From assembly GCF_964204865.1 (NCBI RefSeq), contig NC_135259.1, positions 16,502,974 through 16,566,973 of the forward strand: a stretch of DNA of 64,000 nt. Direction: 5' to 3'. Positions 1-11,412 of the stretch are shown here, in pieces. A program made the translations under genes and the position numbers. Numbering within the stretch: position 1 is the first letter of the stretch; every line of letters begins with the position of its first letter. The DNA is from Styela clava. Lineage: Eukaryota; Chordata; Ascidiacea; Stolidobranchia; Styelidae. Below the pieces are notes generated by a model, which did no database searches, was not told the origin of the DNA, and was given only the letters and a program-made list of their open reading frames with translations.

Positions 1-616
1 CCACAAAATGTTGCCAGTCCTTTGTAGTTTGTCGTAGCATCTTCAGTATGTATGTGTCGCTGTAGAGGCTTGTTTAGAGCTAGGGTTTAAAATTGCTTCA
101 AGCAAATAGGCTGCGTATATGCCTACACACGCCAAGCGCTCTTATGCAAATGCTTAGGATTAATGGATAAAGACCAATTGACTGGTTGAAGTAAGATAAG
201 CATGCTAATGAGGGTTTATAGTGAAAATTAGTCATATGAGAAAATGTTTTTGTAAGCGTTGCTAGCTCTGTATTCTGACTAATAATAATATACTAACTAA
301 TACTAATATAATTTTGATACAATAAACTGTTCAAACTAATTCGCCGCATTTAAATTAGAATTGCGAAGAGTTTTATAGATTTTGATAAATATTTTGGTGT
401 TATGATGTATAGATGATGATACATAATTGCTCTGTGAATATCATTCATGCAACCAATTTCATTCCCATTCTTGCCGATGATTATTGAAAAGATTTAATTC
501 AGATATATGTTGTTGACAATGTTCTGCAAATATGAGGCAAACGCTTGTGTATCATTTTTCTGATGCGAATGCGTATGATGCTGAATTAACTGAAGTTGTT
601 ATCAAATTATTTTTAG
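1..616. other. intron or upstream sequence of the first gene
   Basis: AT-rich sequence before the first exon I can recognise. It ends in a T-rich tract and an AG at 615-616 that serves as splice acceptor. I see no other coding segment and no clear repeat in it. It is probably intron of the gene that continues to the right. Confidence 0.4.
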
Positions 617-3264
617 CATGGTCACATGTCTCGTGGTAGAAAACGTTCACGTCGTCAGTTACCAAGAAAAAATTACCATGATTGGGATAAACCAGAGGAT
701 GATGGAATGGTAGGCTTTTATTTTCTTTTTCAAATTTAAATTTTTTCTATCATTTCCTATTAATCACAACAAGATATGGTATAAGTTTTATTTGTTAATT
801 ATTTATCATTTCATATTATATTATATCTTCCTGTTTGTTTTGAGAGGTACAATTTTTTCTATGCTTAGTTGATGAGTCGGGAGTAGATAGGATTCATTTT
901 CGGATACAGAAGTTTGACAACAATTCTAACTTGCGCTATTGTCTGCGAGACTAACTACTTATCCTTCTTCTGTAAACCAAATCAATAGTACAATTTGACC
1001 ACCTATAATTTAAACCTTTGATCTCATCCAAGTCTTCAATTCGTTTTTCTTACATTCCTAAAAGCAAAATCACTAATCGATATAATATTGATTGAGATGC
1101 TTCTCTTGCTCCTCAGTTCTCTCCATAAGTCTGTGTGTGATATGAACAGCATGCATTATGATGATTCTCATATAATAAAACAACAGATTTTTAATGCTGA
1201 GCTCTTGCCTACTCTGAATGCATGTCGTAATAGAAAGCTGCGATAATCTAATGATTGCTAGTGTAGAGAAAAATTTAGAAGGATCCTGGACTTGCTGTGA
1301 CAAAATTTTCGAAGACAAAATCTTTCTGTATAGCATTCTATTTCACAAGCATTGGTACCTATCGCATTAGATAAAAATATTCGTACATTGTATCGTGATC
1401 AAAATAGCATCACCTCACCCCGGGTGTAATGAATTGGGTTTAAATAAGTAGCTTCTTATCTATCAGTCTTGTCCAGAGCAAAAAGTCTTTGAAATCGTTG
1501 AAAAACCATTAAAACCATTAAAATTGAAAAACTGGTACGTTGATCAATGAGGAGTTTTGCTTTTACCATGTTAGTCATGCTGGCAGCAAAGTTTGCTTTT
1601 GGAATCGTTGTTGATTGAATCAATGAGCAGTGATTACCTGTGCTAGTTGGCATATTTATCCATTCACATAGGGTGTTCATAAAGTCTTCAAATTTTATGT
1701 TGAGTCCATATATTGTTTTGGTCCGCGCTGGTGTATTAAATGGAATAGGAATACTTAAACAATTATTGATTAAAAAAAACAACAAACCTGATTAAGATAT
1801 ATTGAGAACAGACTTCATAGCCAAATTTAAATTGTAAGGGACTTTATGTACCCTGTATATTTTAGTTCTTTTATTCCGTTATTAACAGATTTATTGCATG
1901 AGTGGGAGTGATAGCTCTGGATGGGGTTCGGATACCAACATGGATTTTGATCGAATGCTGGCAAAGAAGAGAAGGGAGACTGGACATGATGCTAGGTGTG
2001 TAGTTTATCAAGATGAATTGAAATGACGTTAAATAGTTACATATTGCCAATGATTATCAAGGAACGATGTTGTCTGATTCTTGATTAAAAAGTCTGCAAA
2101 TATGAGGCAATTTCCGGACAATATTCTTTTGCTAAAATTGATGTATTTGTTGTAACAGGCTGGATCAGGGGTGGGCACTGTTTTTTTGACAAAGGGCTAA
2201 AAATTTTGCCTACCTAGTACCTAGACTGGCGGGTTATGTAAGCGTGACATAAAAAGTTACATTTTATAAACAATATTTACACTGGTTTTTTATCACTTCA
2301 ACTAAATAACATTTTTTGTATTTCAGAGATAACGCTCCTCGTCCACAACGATCGCCACCTCGTCAATCATCACACATGGATATGGAAATGAGGTAGCTTT
2401 TATTTCTGTGTTAACCTCATTAAAACTATCACCAAATAGGCATTAAATTAGTTTATATGCTCCAGAAGTGTGTGTACCAATATGGCGGTAACTAAGTTTG
2501 TTCGCCTACTTTACATCAAGTTGTGTAAAGGGACTGAAACCTTTGGGCAGGGGGCATATTCAATTGGCTAACACAGACAGTCCTCGTCTCGTAATAAAAC
2601 AAAAATAAGGAAAATCAGAATAAAATTATGGCCTAAGCTGGTACCCATACCATGGGAGTACCCTTATTACATAAGTTTGTTTCTCAAACATTTATTCGTT
2701 TGATGTTTTTTTGAACATTCATTATTGCTACTCCAATTGTTTCCTAGTCGGTCTAATTGCAACTGCAAGATTTTACCAGAATGCAAAAATTGTTTCTTTT
2801 TTTCTAGACGCAATCGATCGCCTGGTCACATGATGCAATGGGATAGACGAGATCACCCACCAAGAAACGAAGACATGCTTCAGGGTGGAGAAAAGCCACA
2901 AGGAATTCCTGTAATAGGGGGAGGACCTCGACCTATACCAACCAATGTGACATCAGGTCGACCGACGCCCCCTCGCCGCCACCCCGATATGGGCCAATCA
3001 CAAGGTGGAATGGACTACCTCCCACCAGATATTATTAAACTGCCACCACATCAGTACCCACCGTCTGGTTATCCCCCAGATCCCCATTTAATGGGTCAAA
3101 GAAGAGACCCAGGTGTGCCTCTGGGTATGCACCCAACAGGTCACCCCATTCCAAGATTAGGGGGCCAAGGAGCACCATCAATGCCCCCGATGATGTTGAA
3201 CCAACCTATGCATCAACCACCGCAAGGTCGTATGAATCATATGGGTTATAGGCCCAGATATTAA
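617..3264 (+). CDS. 3' end of an unidentified Arg/Pro/Met-rich protein gene (four exons, 5' incomplete)
   Basis: Four exons join in one frame with GT/AG borders: 617-709, 1889-1995, 2327-2392 and 2808-3264, with a TAA stop. The last two junctions split an Arg codon (phase 2) and the first lies between codons. The tail is about 238 residues. It begins with a basic segment (RGRKRSRRQLPRK), followed by an acidic one containing the motif SGWGSDTNMDFDRM. The long last exon is rich in Pro, Met, Gly, Arg and His (for example HPTGHPIPRLGG). Such low-complexity tails are common in RNA-processing proteins, so a role in RNA binding or splicing is a guess. I do not recognise the family. The start of the protein lies outside the window. 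The last exon is followed by a long, structured 3' UTR. The frame through all four exons makes the gene itself secure. Confidence 0.75.
2165..2250. mobile_element. possible left end of a hAT-like element (fragment)
   Basis: Begins CAGGGGTGGGCAC, the style of hAT ends seen elsewhere in the window. I find no matching right end before the next exon, so this would be a truncated remnant inside intron 2 of the first gene. Confidence 0.25.
2456..2662. mobile_element. MITE, family M copy 1 (intron 3 of the first gene)
   Basis: Non-coding repeat of about 207 bases found at least six times in the window (also near 5033, 7067, 15474, 23347 and 31192). The left end reads TGCTCCAGAAGTGTGTGTACC and the right end is its rough reverse complement, finishing GGGAGTACC. 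The middle shares phrases such as 'aataaggaaaat' with the other copies. No target duplication is clear here. Confidence 0.7.
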
Positions 3265-4096
3265 ATTGTCTTCTTAAGTTCACTGCAAAAAAATAGATTT
3301 GTCATTTTGCTTTACCTTTTTGTTTTTCCTAATTTTTTTTTCTCTACTGAGGCCAGACAAGACTGGCATGTTACAATATCATGATGGACAGTATTCATAA
3401 AACCATGTTCCCATTTGTAAATTTGACAACAGCACTGCCTTGAAATTTCCAAGGATTAGTTTTGGTTATCAACGCTTGCCAAAAACACTTTTATATGTCA
3501 GATGTTCGACATATGGCTGACTGATTTTGCAGTGCAGTTTGCTTGTTGCCTAGTAAGTAATAGCCTATTTTATGAATTCAGATTAGTGTTTAGTATATAA
3601 TACTGATTTGGAAGGCGTTTAGGCCTTGTTGTGAAGGCTATTAAGCAGTTTGCAAGCGAAACTGCTTTTCTCATAATTCTGCCATTTATATGTAAATTTT
3701 TAATACATTAATAGTGTAGTGGATGAACAATCTAAAAAATATTGTGAAAGGCAAATTGTTTGCAAAATCTTGTCTTATATCCATTGGTATTCTATTACCT
3801 GTGCATCTGTATCAAATTAGAAACATTTAAATCATGTTCTCTTTTCTGTTCCTCATTGGCTTGTTTTATTATGAACCCTAACAGTGGGAAATTCCTTTAG
3901 ATAGACTATTTCAAGTGAACTCAGACTTTAAAAATCGATTGAACTCAGAATTGTTCTCACTGAATATGCTCCGTTTATTCAATTCGTTTAGTAGAATGCC
4001 ATGGTGTGCAAGTACGTGTATTTAATTTAAATGATATGAAGATATCGTTATGGGCAACCATCTCAACTTGAACAATCCTACATTCACATACTTAAA

Positions 4097-4422
4097 AGGC
4101 GTTTGAAGCGGTGATACGCTGCGTCTTACAAACTTACCATGTGACACTTGGGAGCTTGTACATACAAGGCGTTTGAAGCGGTGACACGCTGCGCCAGAAA
4201 GCTGACTTCTGTAGTAACGATTTTCCATTCAGCGAGTGGAGATACTAGGTGTTTTAAGCGGTAATACGCTGCGCCAAGACTTATTACATGATTCTAATGA
4301 AGTAGCTGGTATGCTAACTTAATATCTCTCTGCTCATTTGCAGACTTTTTGTCAATTGTAAAAAGTACTTTAATTTGTACCTTAACTGATAACAGACGTC
4401 TGAAGTGCATTGCACTGCGTCT
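4097..4422 (+). promoter_or_regulatory. four-copy bulged RNA hairpin array in the 3' UTR
   Basis: Four units of about 30 bases lie at 4097-4126, 4167-4196, 4247-4276 and 4394-4422. Each can fold as outer stem (GGCG/CGCC type), a 5-base bulge on the 5' side (TTTGA, TTTTA or TCTGA), inner stem (AGCG/CGCT), a short loop, and one unpaired G on the 3' side. The stems vary while keeping pairs: the outer stem is GGCG/CGCC in copy 2, GGCG/CGTC in copy 1, GGTG/CGCC in copy 3 and AGACG/CGTCT in copy 4. The inner stem changes from AGCG/CGCT to AGTGC/GCACT. The bulge and the lone G are kept. This pattern suggests selection on structure, as in protein-binding 3' UTR elements. The binding factor is unknown. 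Orientation is inferred from the gene; the reverse complement would also fold. Confidence 0.55.
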
Positions 4423-4754
4423 AAAATGATTTTTCTGACCTGGCAGCTCTTGGAAGATAATTGAGATAGAATGGATGTATTGATGCTTTGCAACTCTGGA
4501 ACATCTACCGTGGATTGTCATCTAAGTATGGGTTAACTCTTGGATATTTTATGAAAGCTGGAACGTTCTGAATATTTTGTGCTGTACTGTTAGCTTAAAT
4601 CTATTAATATTTATGTGAAAAAGTATTGTTCATTTTGGCTCTGGCAGTGGAAAGAAAACCATTGGTTTCTGGAGTCTTTGCTGTACATGCGGAATGATTT
4701 CTGTTTAAGTGTCTGACTTTTGGATTACATAATTAGAAGTTTGAGAGATATTAA

Positions 4755-4797
4755 AATAAAGCGGCCTTGCTAATTCAGGAATCAACATCTGAATAAA
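4755..4797 (+). terminator. polyadenylation signals of the first gene
   Basis: Two AATAAA hexamers, at 4755-4760 and 4792-4797, are the first clear pair downstream of the stop and hairpin array on the coding strand. The use of either is inferred. Confidence 0.4.
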
Positions 4798-4815
4798 GAC
4801 TTTTTCAGGTAGTGT

Positions 4816-5809
4816 TCGTTTCCACTCTGGTAGGGTTCACGAATACCGGGATCCACTCTTCAAAAGTATATTATTTAAGTGCTGCTTATGACAGAATATC
4901 TGACCACCTTGATATTGCGCATGGCTGTCTTAAATTTGGCTCTTGGTTATATTTGTTCACCCGAGGGTCTGAAAAATAGGGCCTCGTCTATTGCTCTTAT
5001 TCGGTCTGCCATAAAGACTTGTCAAACATGCGGGCGTTCCGGAGGTATGTGTACCAATATGACGCACAAACTGAGCCCTAACCTGGTATACATACTTTCG
5101 GGAGCACCCATATGCGGGTAGTTTACAAACTGTTATTGCTGAAAAGAGAATTGTGACCGATGTAGGATTCTAAATGGATAGTGAACGCACTATAATTAGT
5201 TTATTGGAGGAATGTTGCTGTGTTTTCCAACTTGCTTATACGACTGTTGTTGATTAAGAACCAATAGTGTATCAAGATACCGCCTCTCGAGGCTCACCCA
5301 CCTGTAAACACTGTTCCAAAGAGAAGGTTTTAATAGTTTCACCAGTGGAATAGTAAACGCACAATAATTATTTGGGGAGTTCTAGACTGGGCATCGGCAT
5401 GCACACTGATAGGTCTGGGGGAATGCTTGAATCCATGTTTGTGAGAAAACTAATCCAAACGTTTGGTCACATTCTACGGTTCTCTAGTGCGGTGGTACCA
5501 GATGAGAGTGGCGGCCCGATTTCTTGTTTTCCGAAATTGTTTTATATCTATGTTTTAAGTTGTTACGGTGCCTCATTTTCTGTTGTCTCGAAAATAATTA
5601 GCAATAATTTTAGAAGTGTCTGCGTTGGGCTTTCGAGATTCTTCGTGAATCGTGTCACACAATTAAGGTTAGTCTTTGGTATGACATTCGCCATATTTTG
5701 TTTCATGATGTCTTTATATTTATATTGTGTTGGCAAATAAATGATGATTAATTGTTTATAATAGTCATGTTCTTTTTAAACTGAACTGTATTTAAATTTT
5801 TTTGTCATG
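4816..5809. other. spacer between convergent genes
   Basis: Separates the 3' ends of the first gene and ficolin a. It holds a 76-base M-family MITE at 5033-5108. The part from about 5600 to 5760 is the 3' flank shared with the other ficolin copies ('cgtgtcacacaattaa' and following). At the place where copies b, c and d have a minus-strand AATAAA, copy a has a different sequence. Confidence 0.5.
5033..5108. mobile_element. MITE, family M, 76-base minimal copy
   Basis: Starts GGCGTTCCGGAGGTATGTG and ends CATACTTTCGGGAGCACC, so it is nearly all terminal inverted repeat. Flanks are aacatgcg on the left and catatgcg on the right (6 of 8 bases alike), fitting an 8-base target duplication. Confidence 0.6.
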
Positions 5810-8800
5810 TCAATCCAATCTTCTTATTTTCATCTCCGCCCGTTTTAAACTGACGTGGCTTGAGTGCCAAGGGAACCAAGAGACTCCTTTCGCAGATGAT
5901 CTATTGTAAATGCCGTTCAGATTGCTAGTTTGACACCGTTTATACCACCACGCCCCTGTGTAATAGGTGGCACAATGCGCGGTAGTGTGAAGGTCATTGT
6001 CCCTGTCTTTCGTGCTGAAAGGCATCTTGTTGTGATCGCTCAGACTGTCACCTAAAACGTTCAGCGGTAATTACGAATGACGAATCAAATTGTTTTTGTC
6101 GGATTGTAGTATAATATCGGCAGTTTATACTAAGCAAAAACATGGAAGAAAAGTTGGAAGTGTAAAACAGCGTTTTCTAACCGGGGACCCAGGGCCCACC
6201 AAGTAGGTCACAGGGCAGTTAGTGAGGGGGAGAGGGCACATTGCTAGGTAAATAACTGATTTTCCTTCACAAGGAAACTCCCCGTTATTCCAGGTTTCAT
6301 TACGTAAAAAGGGTATTTCACGGGGTGATTTCGATTTGTTGAACATAATGGGATTTGGAATCTACCATCGAAATACCACTGAAATGGTAAACGGGGTCCA
6401 CGACTGCCAAAAAGCCTTCAGAACAGGTTGGGAACTACCAGTGTTAAATGTTGCGGAGATAAGAGGCCGCCTAAATACTAAGAGATATCTATATAGCCCA
6501 CGTGGACTTGAATATTGGGTGGAACGAGGATTGAAGACGGTGCAAGGTGATTCACGTAACCGCTGATCGGTTACGGCCTCCTCCACCATCAAGTCCATAC
6601 ATCTGAAAACGAATACCTTTCCATACCCGATATGGCCCGGCCAAACCGGGCAGTGGTTCTCCATATGATTGATCCGTCTTCCGGGATAAATATTATATTT
6701 AAATCCTATCATACTAAAGCTTTTAAAAAATTATTGTTATAAAATTTTTAGGAAAGATGAATTAATATATATATTTTGGTTAAACTAGACCGCATACCTG
6801 CATTTCCAGAATATCCGGACACGGTGAGACGATAGTTGTCTGACGATCCAGCCACAGCAAATGAACTAAACAATGAAATGCCCATAAGCTCAACTGTCGC
6901 AGCATATTATTTAGAAATGCTCATTTTCAAGGATGTTCTTAATTGGTCATTGCTTCAGCTTCAAAGACCACTTTGATACAAAAAAAGCGCAGAATTGTTG
7001 TTTAATTCTCGAATAATTTTGATATTTTCAATAACCACCAGTGACAATGTAGCCCTTTTTTTGGCGGGTACTCCCGTAGTATGTGAACCAAGATGGCGGA
7101 CAGTCGGACACCAGATTGTAGTATGTATACCAGGTTAGGGTTAGACCATAATTTCAGGTACAAATACTACGAGAGTCACTTGGCTAGACCCCGAACTTGT
7201 AATAGAACTAAAATAAGGAAAATTGGAATGAAATTATGGCTTAACCTGGCACACACACCACCGGTGTCAACCATCTTGGTTCACATACTACGGGGGTGCC
7301 GTTATTTATTAATTATTAAAATCTCTATCTATTTTTATACTTTTCTTTATTAAAATTTTTTTTAAATCAATATTAACAATGTGCACCTGTATTTAGCGAA
7401 TGCCGTATTTCCTTCAAAATCGTTCAAATCGACCCGAAGTTCCCACGTACCGTTGTTTGTGAGTTGATGAATAGTTTCCAATCCTGAATAGAAAATGATA
7501 CAATATAGGTTAGTTCTGATAGCATTTGGTATTAATATACATATTACATTATACATTTTTTGACATAGTGCCAGTATCCAGTGTTTGAATATTTTGTGGA
7601 AACCCCCCGCCACTAATGCAAAAATATGAGATTTCAGAAAATCGACCTCGTTGTATTTTGAAAATAAAAATTAATAATTATCCAGTTAGGGTTCGGGCTG
7701 GGAAAGATTTGCATTCTAAACCCCAGCCATAACTGAATAACTGCTATTTTTTTGAGCGACGGTGCAAGTGTTTTTTGGCGGGGGGATTTCTCCAAACTAA
7801 CCCAGTTTTCTTCAAAATCTGTCGTATGTTATTTAGAAAAACCTTCCGGAAACTTCACAGAAAACAACAATTGAGTTTCGAATATTTTATATATGTAAAG
7901 CATTTATTCACTAAATTGTGTACTGCAGTATGATTCATAGTATTCTTTGTTTCAAATGATACTTTATAATTATCATCAAATTGCTGATTTTTTTACTTTA
8001 TGCAATTTGATTTCTTACTGGTATTTAAAATGACGCACCCAACCAAAAGTCCAGCTCTTTGCTGCCGAAACCAGTGACGTAATCATCCCAACCTCGATAA
8101 AAATCTTCCGGTCCTCCGACTCGTCTTTGAAATACCTGGAAATAGAATATTACTTTTAAAGCTGGAAACAAGATTCAGAGCCAAATAATTAGGTCAAAGC
8201 TTTATATGGAGGAGCCCATGCGATGGTCTGTGTCAGTGATTGTGTCGCGTGCTATCTGGTAAACTTTGTACCTTAGCCTTAATGTAGCAATCCAGACTCA
8301 TTCAACGGATACAATATAGAAGCGTAAATCAACAATTTAGTTGAATTTATTTGTTTTGGTCGATTAATTGGTTTTTGCGATTTAGGTTGCAAAAGTTTTT
8401 TTTGCTCTCGAGCTTGTTGTTGTTTATTTTTAGAAAATTTTACCGAGGTGAAGTTGTGTTAATAAATCAACTTACGGTATTCAATTAATTATTTCACCTT
8501 TAGAAATCTTGTTTGGCTGTGGTTATATGGCAGGGATGGCGAACCTTTTTCAATGAATGGGTCAAAAATTATATTTTTATCACGAAACAGACGCGTGTGG
8601 GTCACAGGTATTTAATCAATGTTTGTATCTATAAGAAACTTTTGAAATTTTATAAGCTTCGGTTGGTGCATATGAATTACCAATAACGTTTAGGATGATG
8701 CGGCAAATTATTTTACGGTTCCTAAGAGTTTGGAGGGAATTTCAGTCTGATAGTGTTATGTTTTTCGATCAGCTTTCAACCACATTAAGGCACTCTCACT

Positions 8801-11412
8801 GCTCCATTGTTATTTCAGATCTCTAGGTTTTTATTTCAAGTCTGAAGGATTTTGTTTTCTCAACGGCATTGTAAGCGAGAAACTAATAAAATGCAAAGTA
8901 GCATCTAGTTCTCGTATAACCCCTAAAACAGTCGGCAGATACACTTCCGAAAGAGACAAGACGTTACGAAAAATGAACAGATCAATTGCATCATTATGTC
9001 ATATACGATGTCAGAGCCAATGGCTGAATAACGAAAGGTACACAGCGGTGCAGACATTTGTCCAAGATTAGGGGTTTTAAAAATTACCATACCGGACCTG
9101 AATTAACAATTTGAATATAATCGATCGCAGCCCTGACTGCCCAACTGACATTACATTATAATAGTTTAGTTATTGTTCGTTTAATTTAAGGCCGATTTTA
9201 ACGATTTCCATCACTGATATGTTAGTATTTTATTCGTACCTTGGCGGGTCACGAATAAAACGCGGTGGGTCACTTTGTGACCCGCGGGTCAGTGGTTCGC
9301 CATCCCTATTATATGGCATAGGAAGCTAAGACATTATTGCCATAAAACTATTTACAGTAAATCGATAGTAAAAAAATGTCGCTTCATTTTCCTTACAATC
9401 CATCCACCTCCATCTGTATCTTGATCACAGTAGACATGCACCCCACCATATTCATCTGAAGGAAAAATCACCGACACTCCACTTGTTCTTATAACAGATT
9501 TCACTTCAACGCAATCCCGAAAACGATTTTCTGAAATTGAATATTATATTATTGTTCTTGTCAGACGCTTGAAGAAATCAGTCCTACTTGTATTCATTAC
9601 GCCAGTTGGCAATCTCGCTCGATCTGAAACATAAAGCGCAGTGCATACGGACTAGCTTTAAAACATGAGGTATAAAATTACGGAACGCAAAATTTGAGTC
9701 AGAGGATCATTTTAATTAACGCATGTCCGCCCTACCGTACGATCGAAAAATGTCAAGTCTGACAGTTGAGAACAACACCATTAAAAATATCGTCTCATAT
9801 TTCAACATATTCATGACGTTGGTTTACGTGTTCATGCACAAAGCCACAACTTATGAGTTCCAATATTATCAACTCATCAATATCAATCGTCGCCCCAGCT
9901 GTGTTTGTTTTGCTGTTAATACCGATATAACGAACTGCTGTATGCGATCGGAAACTTGTCCCATTAAAAAATGTTTTTACAGGCGTATTCCATTACTCTT
10001 AACTATTTATTGCTAATATCGCATGTTACTTGCATAAAATAAGGTCGATTTTATTTACTGTGCGATATTCTGGGTATTCTTATGCAGCGTTATATGCAAA
10101 ACGTTGATGACGTAATTCCCGTCCTCGTTATCAACAGTTAAAAGTTTGGGCAAGTATAAAAAAGGGTTTAAGTGTATTTCATTATTTGATTTTACTATTT
10201 GAAACAATTGATTGGATTGTACTTTTTACAATAGCCTATGTGAACATTCGACAATACAGAAGATATTGCGTGCTTATTGACCTCTGACTGAATCAGTGGG
10301 GTTTATAAGGTAGGGATACAGGATAGGACCTATTCCACTATACCCAAACAAATATATCCTCTTTGAAAACAAGAGGGCGATGATCAAATATACGGACACG
10401 AAGACCGAAGCGAAGTAGTAGCTTACCTTATTTTTTACAGTACCAGTACCGTCAAAAAACTTCCGACATTCGCGTAGAAAGACAGTAAGTTATTTTTTTT
10501 TTTCAATTTTGAAGTTTCTTTTAGTTCATCACACAAAACTTTGAAATGAAAAGTAAATCACATGAAGCCCACAGAAAGTTTTGAAATGTATAAAAGGAAC
10601 ATTCATTCAGCGTAAAAAATACAATCTTCAACCACTGAACATTTCAAAGCAATTGGCCCGGTAGTTAATGAGAAAAGAGATTTTTTTCGTAACAACAAGG
10701 ACAAAAATACCAACAAGAACGATAATGCCTAAACGATATATACTAATTTGTCTATTTCGTGTCCAATAATGAATTGCTCCAAAGCAATTAAATACGGCGG
10801 CCCTGCCATTCTCACAATTCAAAGTATCTCTATGTACCCCTGTTTTGCAAGTTTAGAGTTGAACATGTGTTTACTGTTTAAACGAAAATGGCATCGATGT
10901 TCAAAGTACGAGAATGAAGTTGTAATGCAACTATATTGAAAGGATACCGAGGATATTTCCTTGACGATTGACACCATTGTAATTATATCGGCAGCCATTT
11001 CCAAATTAGAATAACATGATTAAAATGGCAATAATTGCACAAAGTTTCGGATTATGGAATATTTCCTAAGTTATAGATAAAATTGCAATATTCCGACGCC
11101 CCTCTGTTCAAGCATATTTATAAACGATCACTTACGAACTATCCTGCTGAGAACGTTGTCGTATTTTGTGCAATCACATGATTCTCCAATGGGTCCTCGC
11201 ACTCCGGGTGGTCCGGGACTGCCTGGCGGGCCAACAGGGCCTGCTTTTCCAGGTGGTCCTACTGCTAAACCCTGATTGACTTGTACATGTGCATGATGGT
11301 CTTCATCGCATGAAAGATTGCATCTACCCAAGGAAATGCTCGGCTCCGCGCAATTAAATAAAATTGCAAAAACACACAACTCCCAAAATAAATGTTCAAG
11401 TATTACTTTCAT
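5810..11412 (-). CDS. ficolin-like lectin a (collagen-like stalk plus fibrinogen-related domain)
   Basis: Secreted pattern-recognition lectin of the ficolin type; such proteins oligomerise through the collagen stalk and bind acetylated or other sugars. Six coding exons on the minus strand: 11136-11412, 9397-9530, 8039-8135, 7387-7483, 6798-6865 and 5810-6051. All have GT/AG borders and compatible phases, giving about 304 residues. Residues 1-28 are a signal peptide. Residues 52-78 are nine Gly-X-Y triplets with Cys 31, 35, 79 and 81 around them. The fibrinogen-related domain runs from DCVEV near residue 98 to the end, with [22 protein letters not shown], the calcium-site motif DRDND and GAWWY...C...SNLNG. 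Exon 1 joins exon 2 directly (Val-Gln-Asn), so no further stalk exon is needed. Closest to copy c. Intron 3 holds a MITE and intron 2 a hAT element. Confidence 0.85.
6544..6712. mobile_element. SINE remnant in intron 5 of ficolin a
   Basis: Matches the 3' two thirds of the tRNA-derived SINE ('cacgtaaccgctgatcgg' through 'gggataaatatt'). The same remnant sits in intron 5 of copies b, c and d, so it was inserted before the genes multiplied. Confidence 0.6.
7067..7300. mobile_element. MITE, family M (ficolin a, intron 4)
   Basis: The best-preserved termini of the family: it opens GGTACTCCCGTAGTATGTG and closes CACATACTACGGGGGTGCC, with AACCAAGATGG / CCATCTTGGTT just inside. It lies between exons 4 and 5 on the gene's strand. 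No clear target duplication. The interior shares the 'aataaggaaaat' phrase with other copies. Confidence 0.75.
8531..9308. mobile_element. non-autonomous hAT element, 778 bp (ficolin a, intron 2)
   Basis: Ends are CAGGGATGGCGAACC and GGTTCGCCATCCCTA, with a perfect 8-base target duplication ttatatgg at 8523-8530 and 9309-9316. The paralogous intron of copy c near 22255 ('ggttacatagcatagaaag') shows the empty site. No transposase frame is visible. Confidence 0.9.
10380..10770. repeat. intron 1 repeat region shared by all four ficolin genes
   Basis: Carries 'ggacacgaagac' near its left side and 'tttcgtgtccaata' at its right, an inverted-repeat pattern. Related sequence occurs at about 17100-17310, 26330-26500 and 32840-33280 in the other copies. 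A run of GTT/CTT codons gives a hydrophobic minus-strand frame that is not kept cleanly between copies. I read it as an old repeat, not an exon. Confidence 0.35.

Larger units (their letters stand above)
3265..4815 (+). other. long 3' untranslated region of the first gene
   Basis: No coding frame follows the TAA at 3262-3264. The stretch runs AT-rich to two AATAAA signals near 4755 and 4792, which makes a 3' UTR of about 1.5 kb likely. It contains the four-copy hairpin array at 4097-4422. I see no transposon ends in it. Confidence 0.5.

Noticed and set aside
4097-4422. Hairpin array as iron-responsive elements, kink-turns or SINE heads.
   Set aside because: The loop lacks CAGUGN, the 3' side has only one G rather than the tandem G-A pairs of a kink-turn, and the SINE head shares only a short AAGCG...ATACGCT likeness without boxes A and B.
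5372-5740. Plus-strand 122-codon frame beside ficolin a.
   Set aside because: Its second half is the 3' flank shared with the other ficolin copies on the opposite strand, and the frame is not open in those copies.
10628-11004. Hydrophobic minus-strand frames in intron 1 of ficolin a (and at 17502-17699, 26267-26491, 33091-33297) that look like a membrane segment.
   Set aside because: The frames are not kept between copies, lie in a repeated region with GTT runs, and exon 1 already joins exon 2 in phase. They are best read as repeat sequence.
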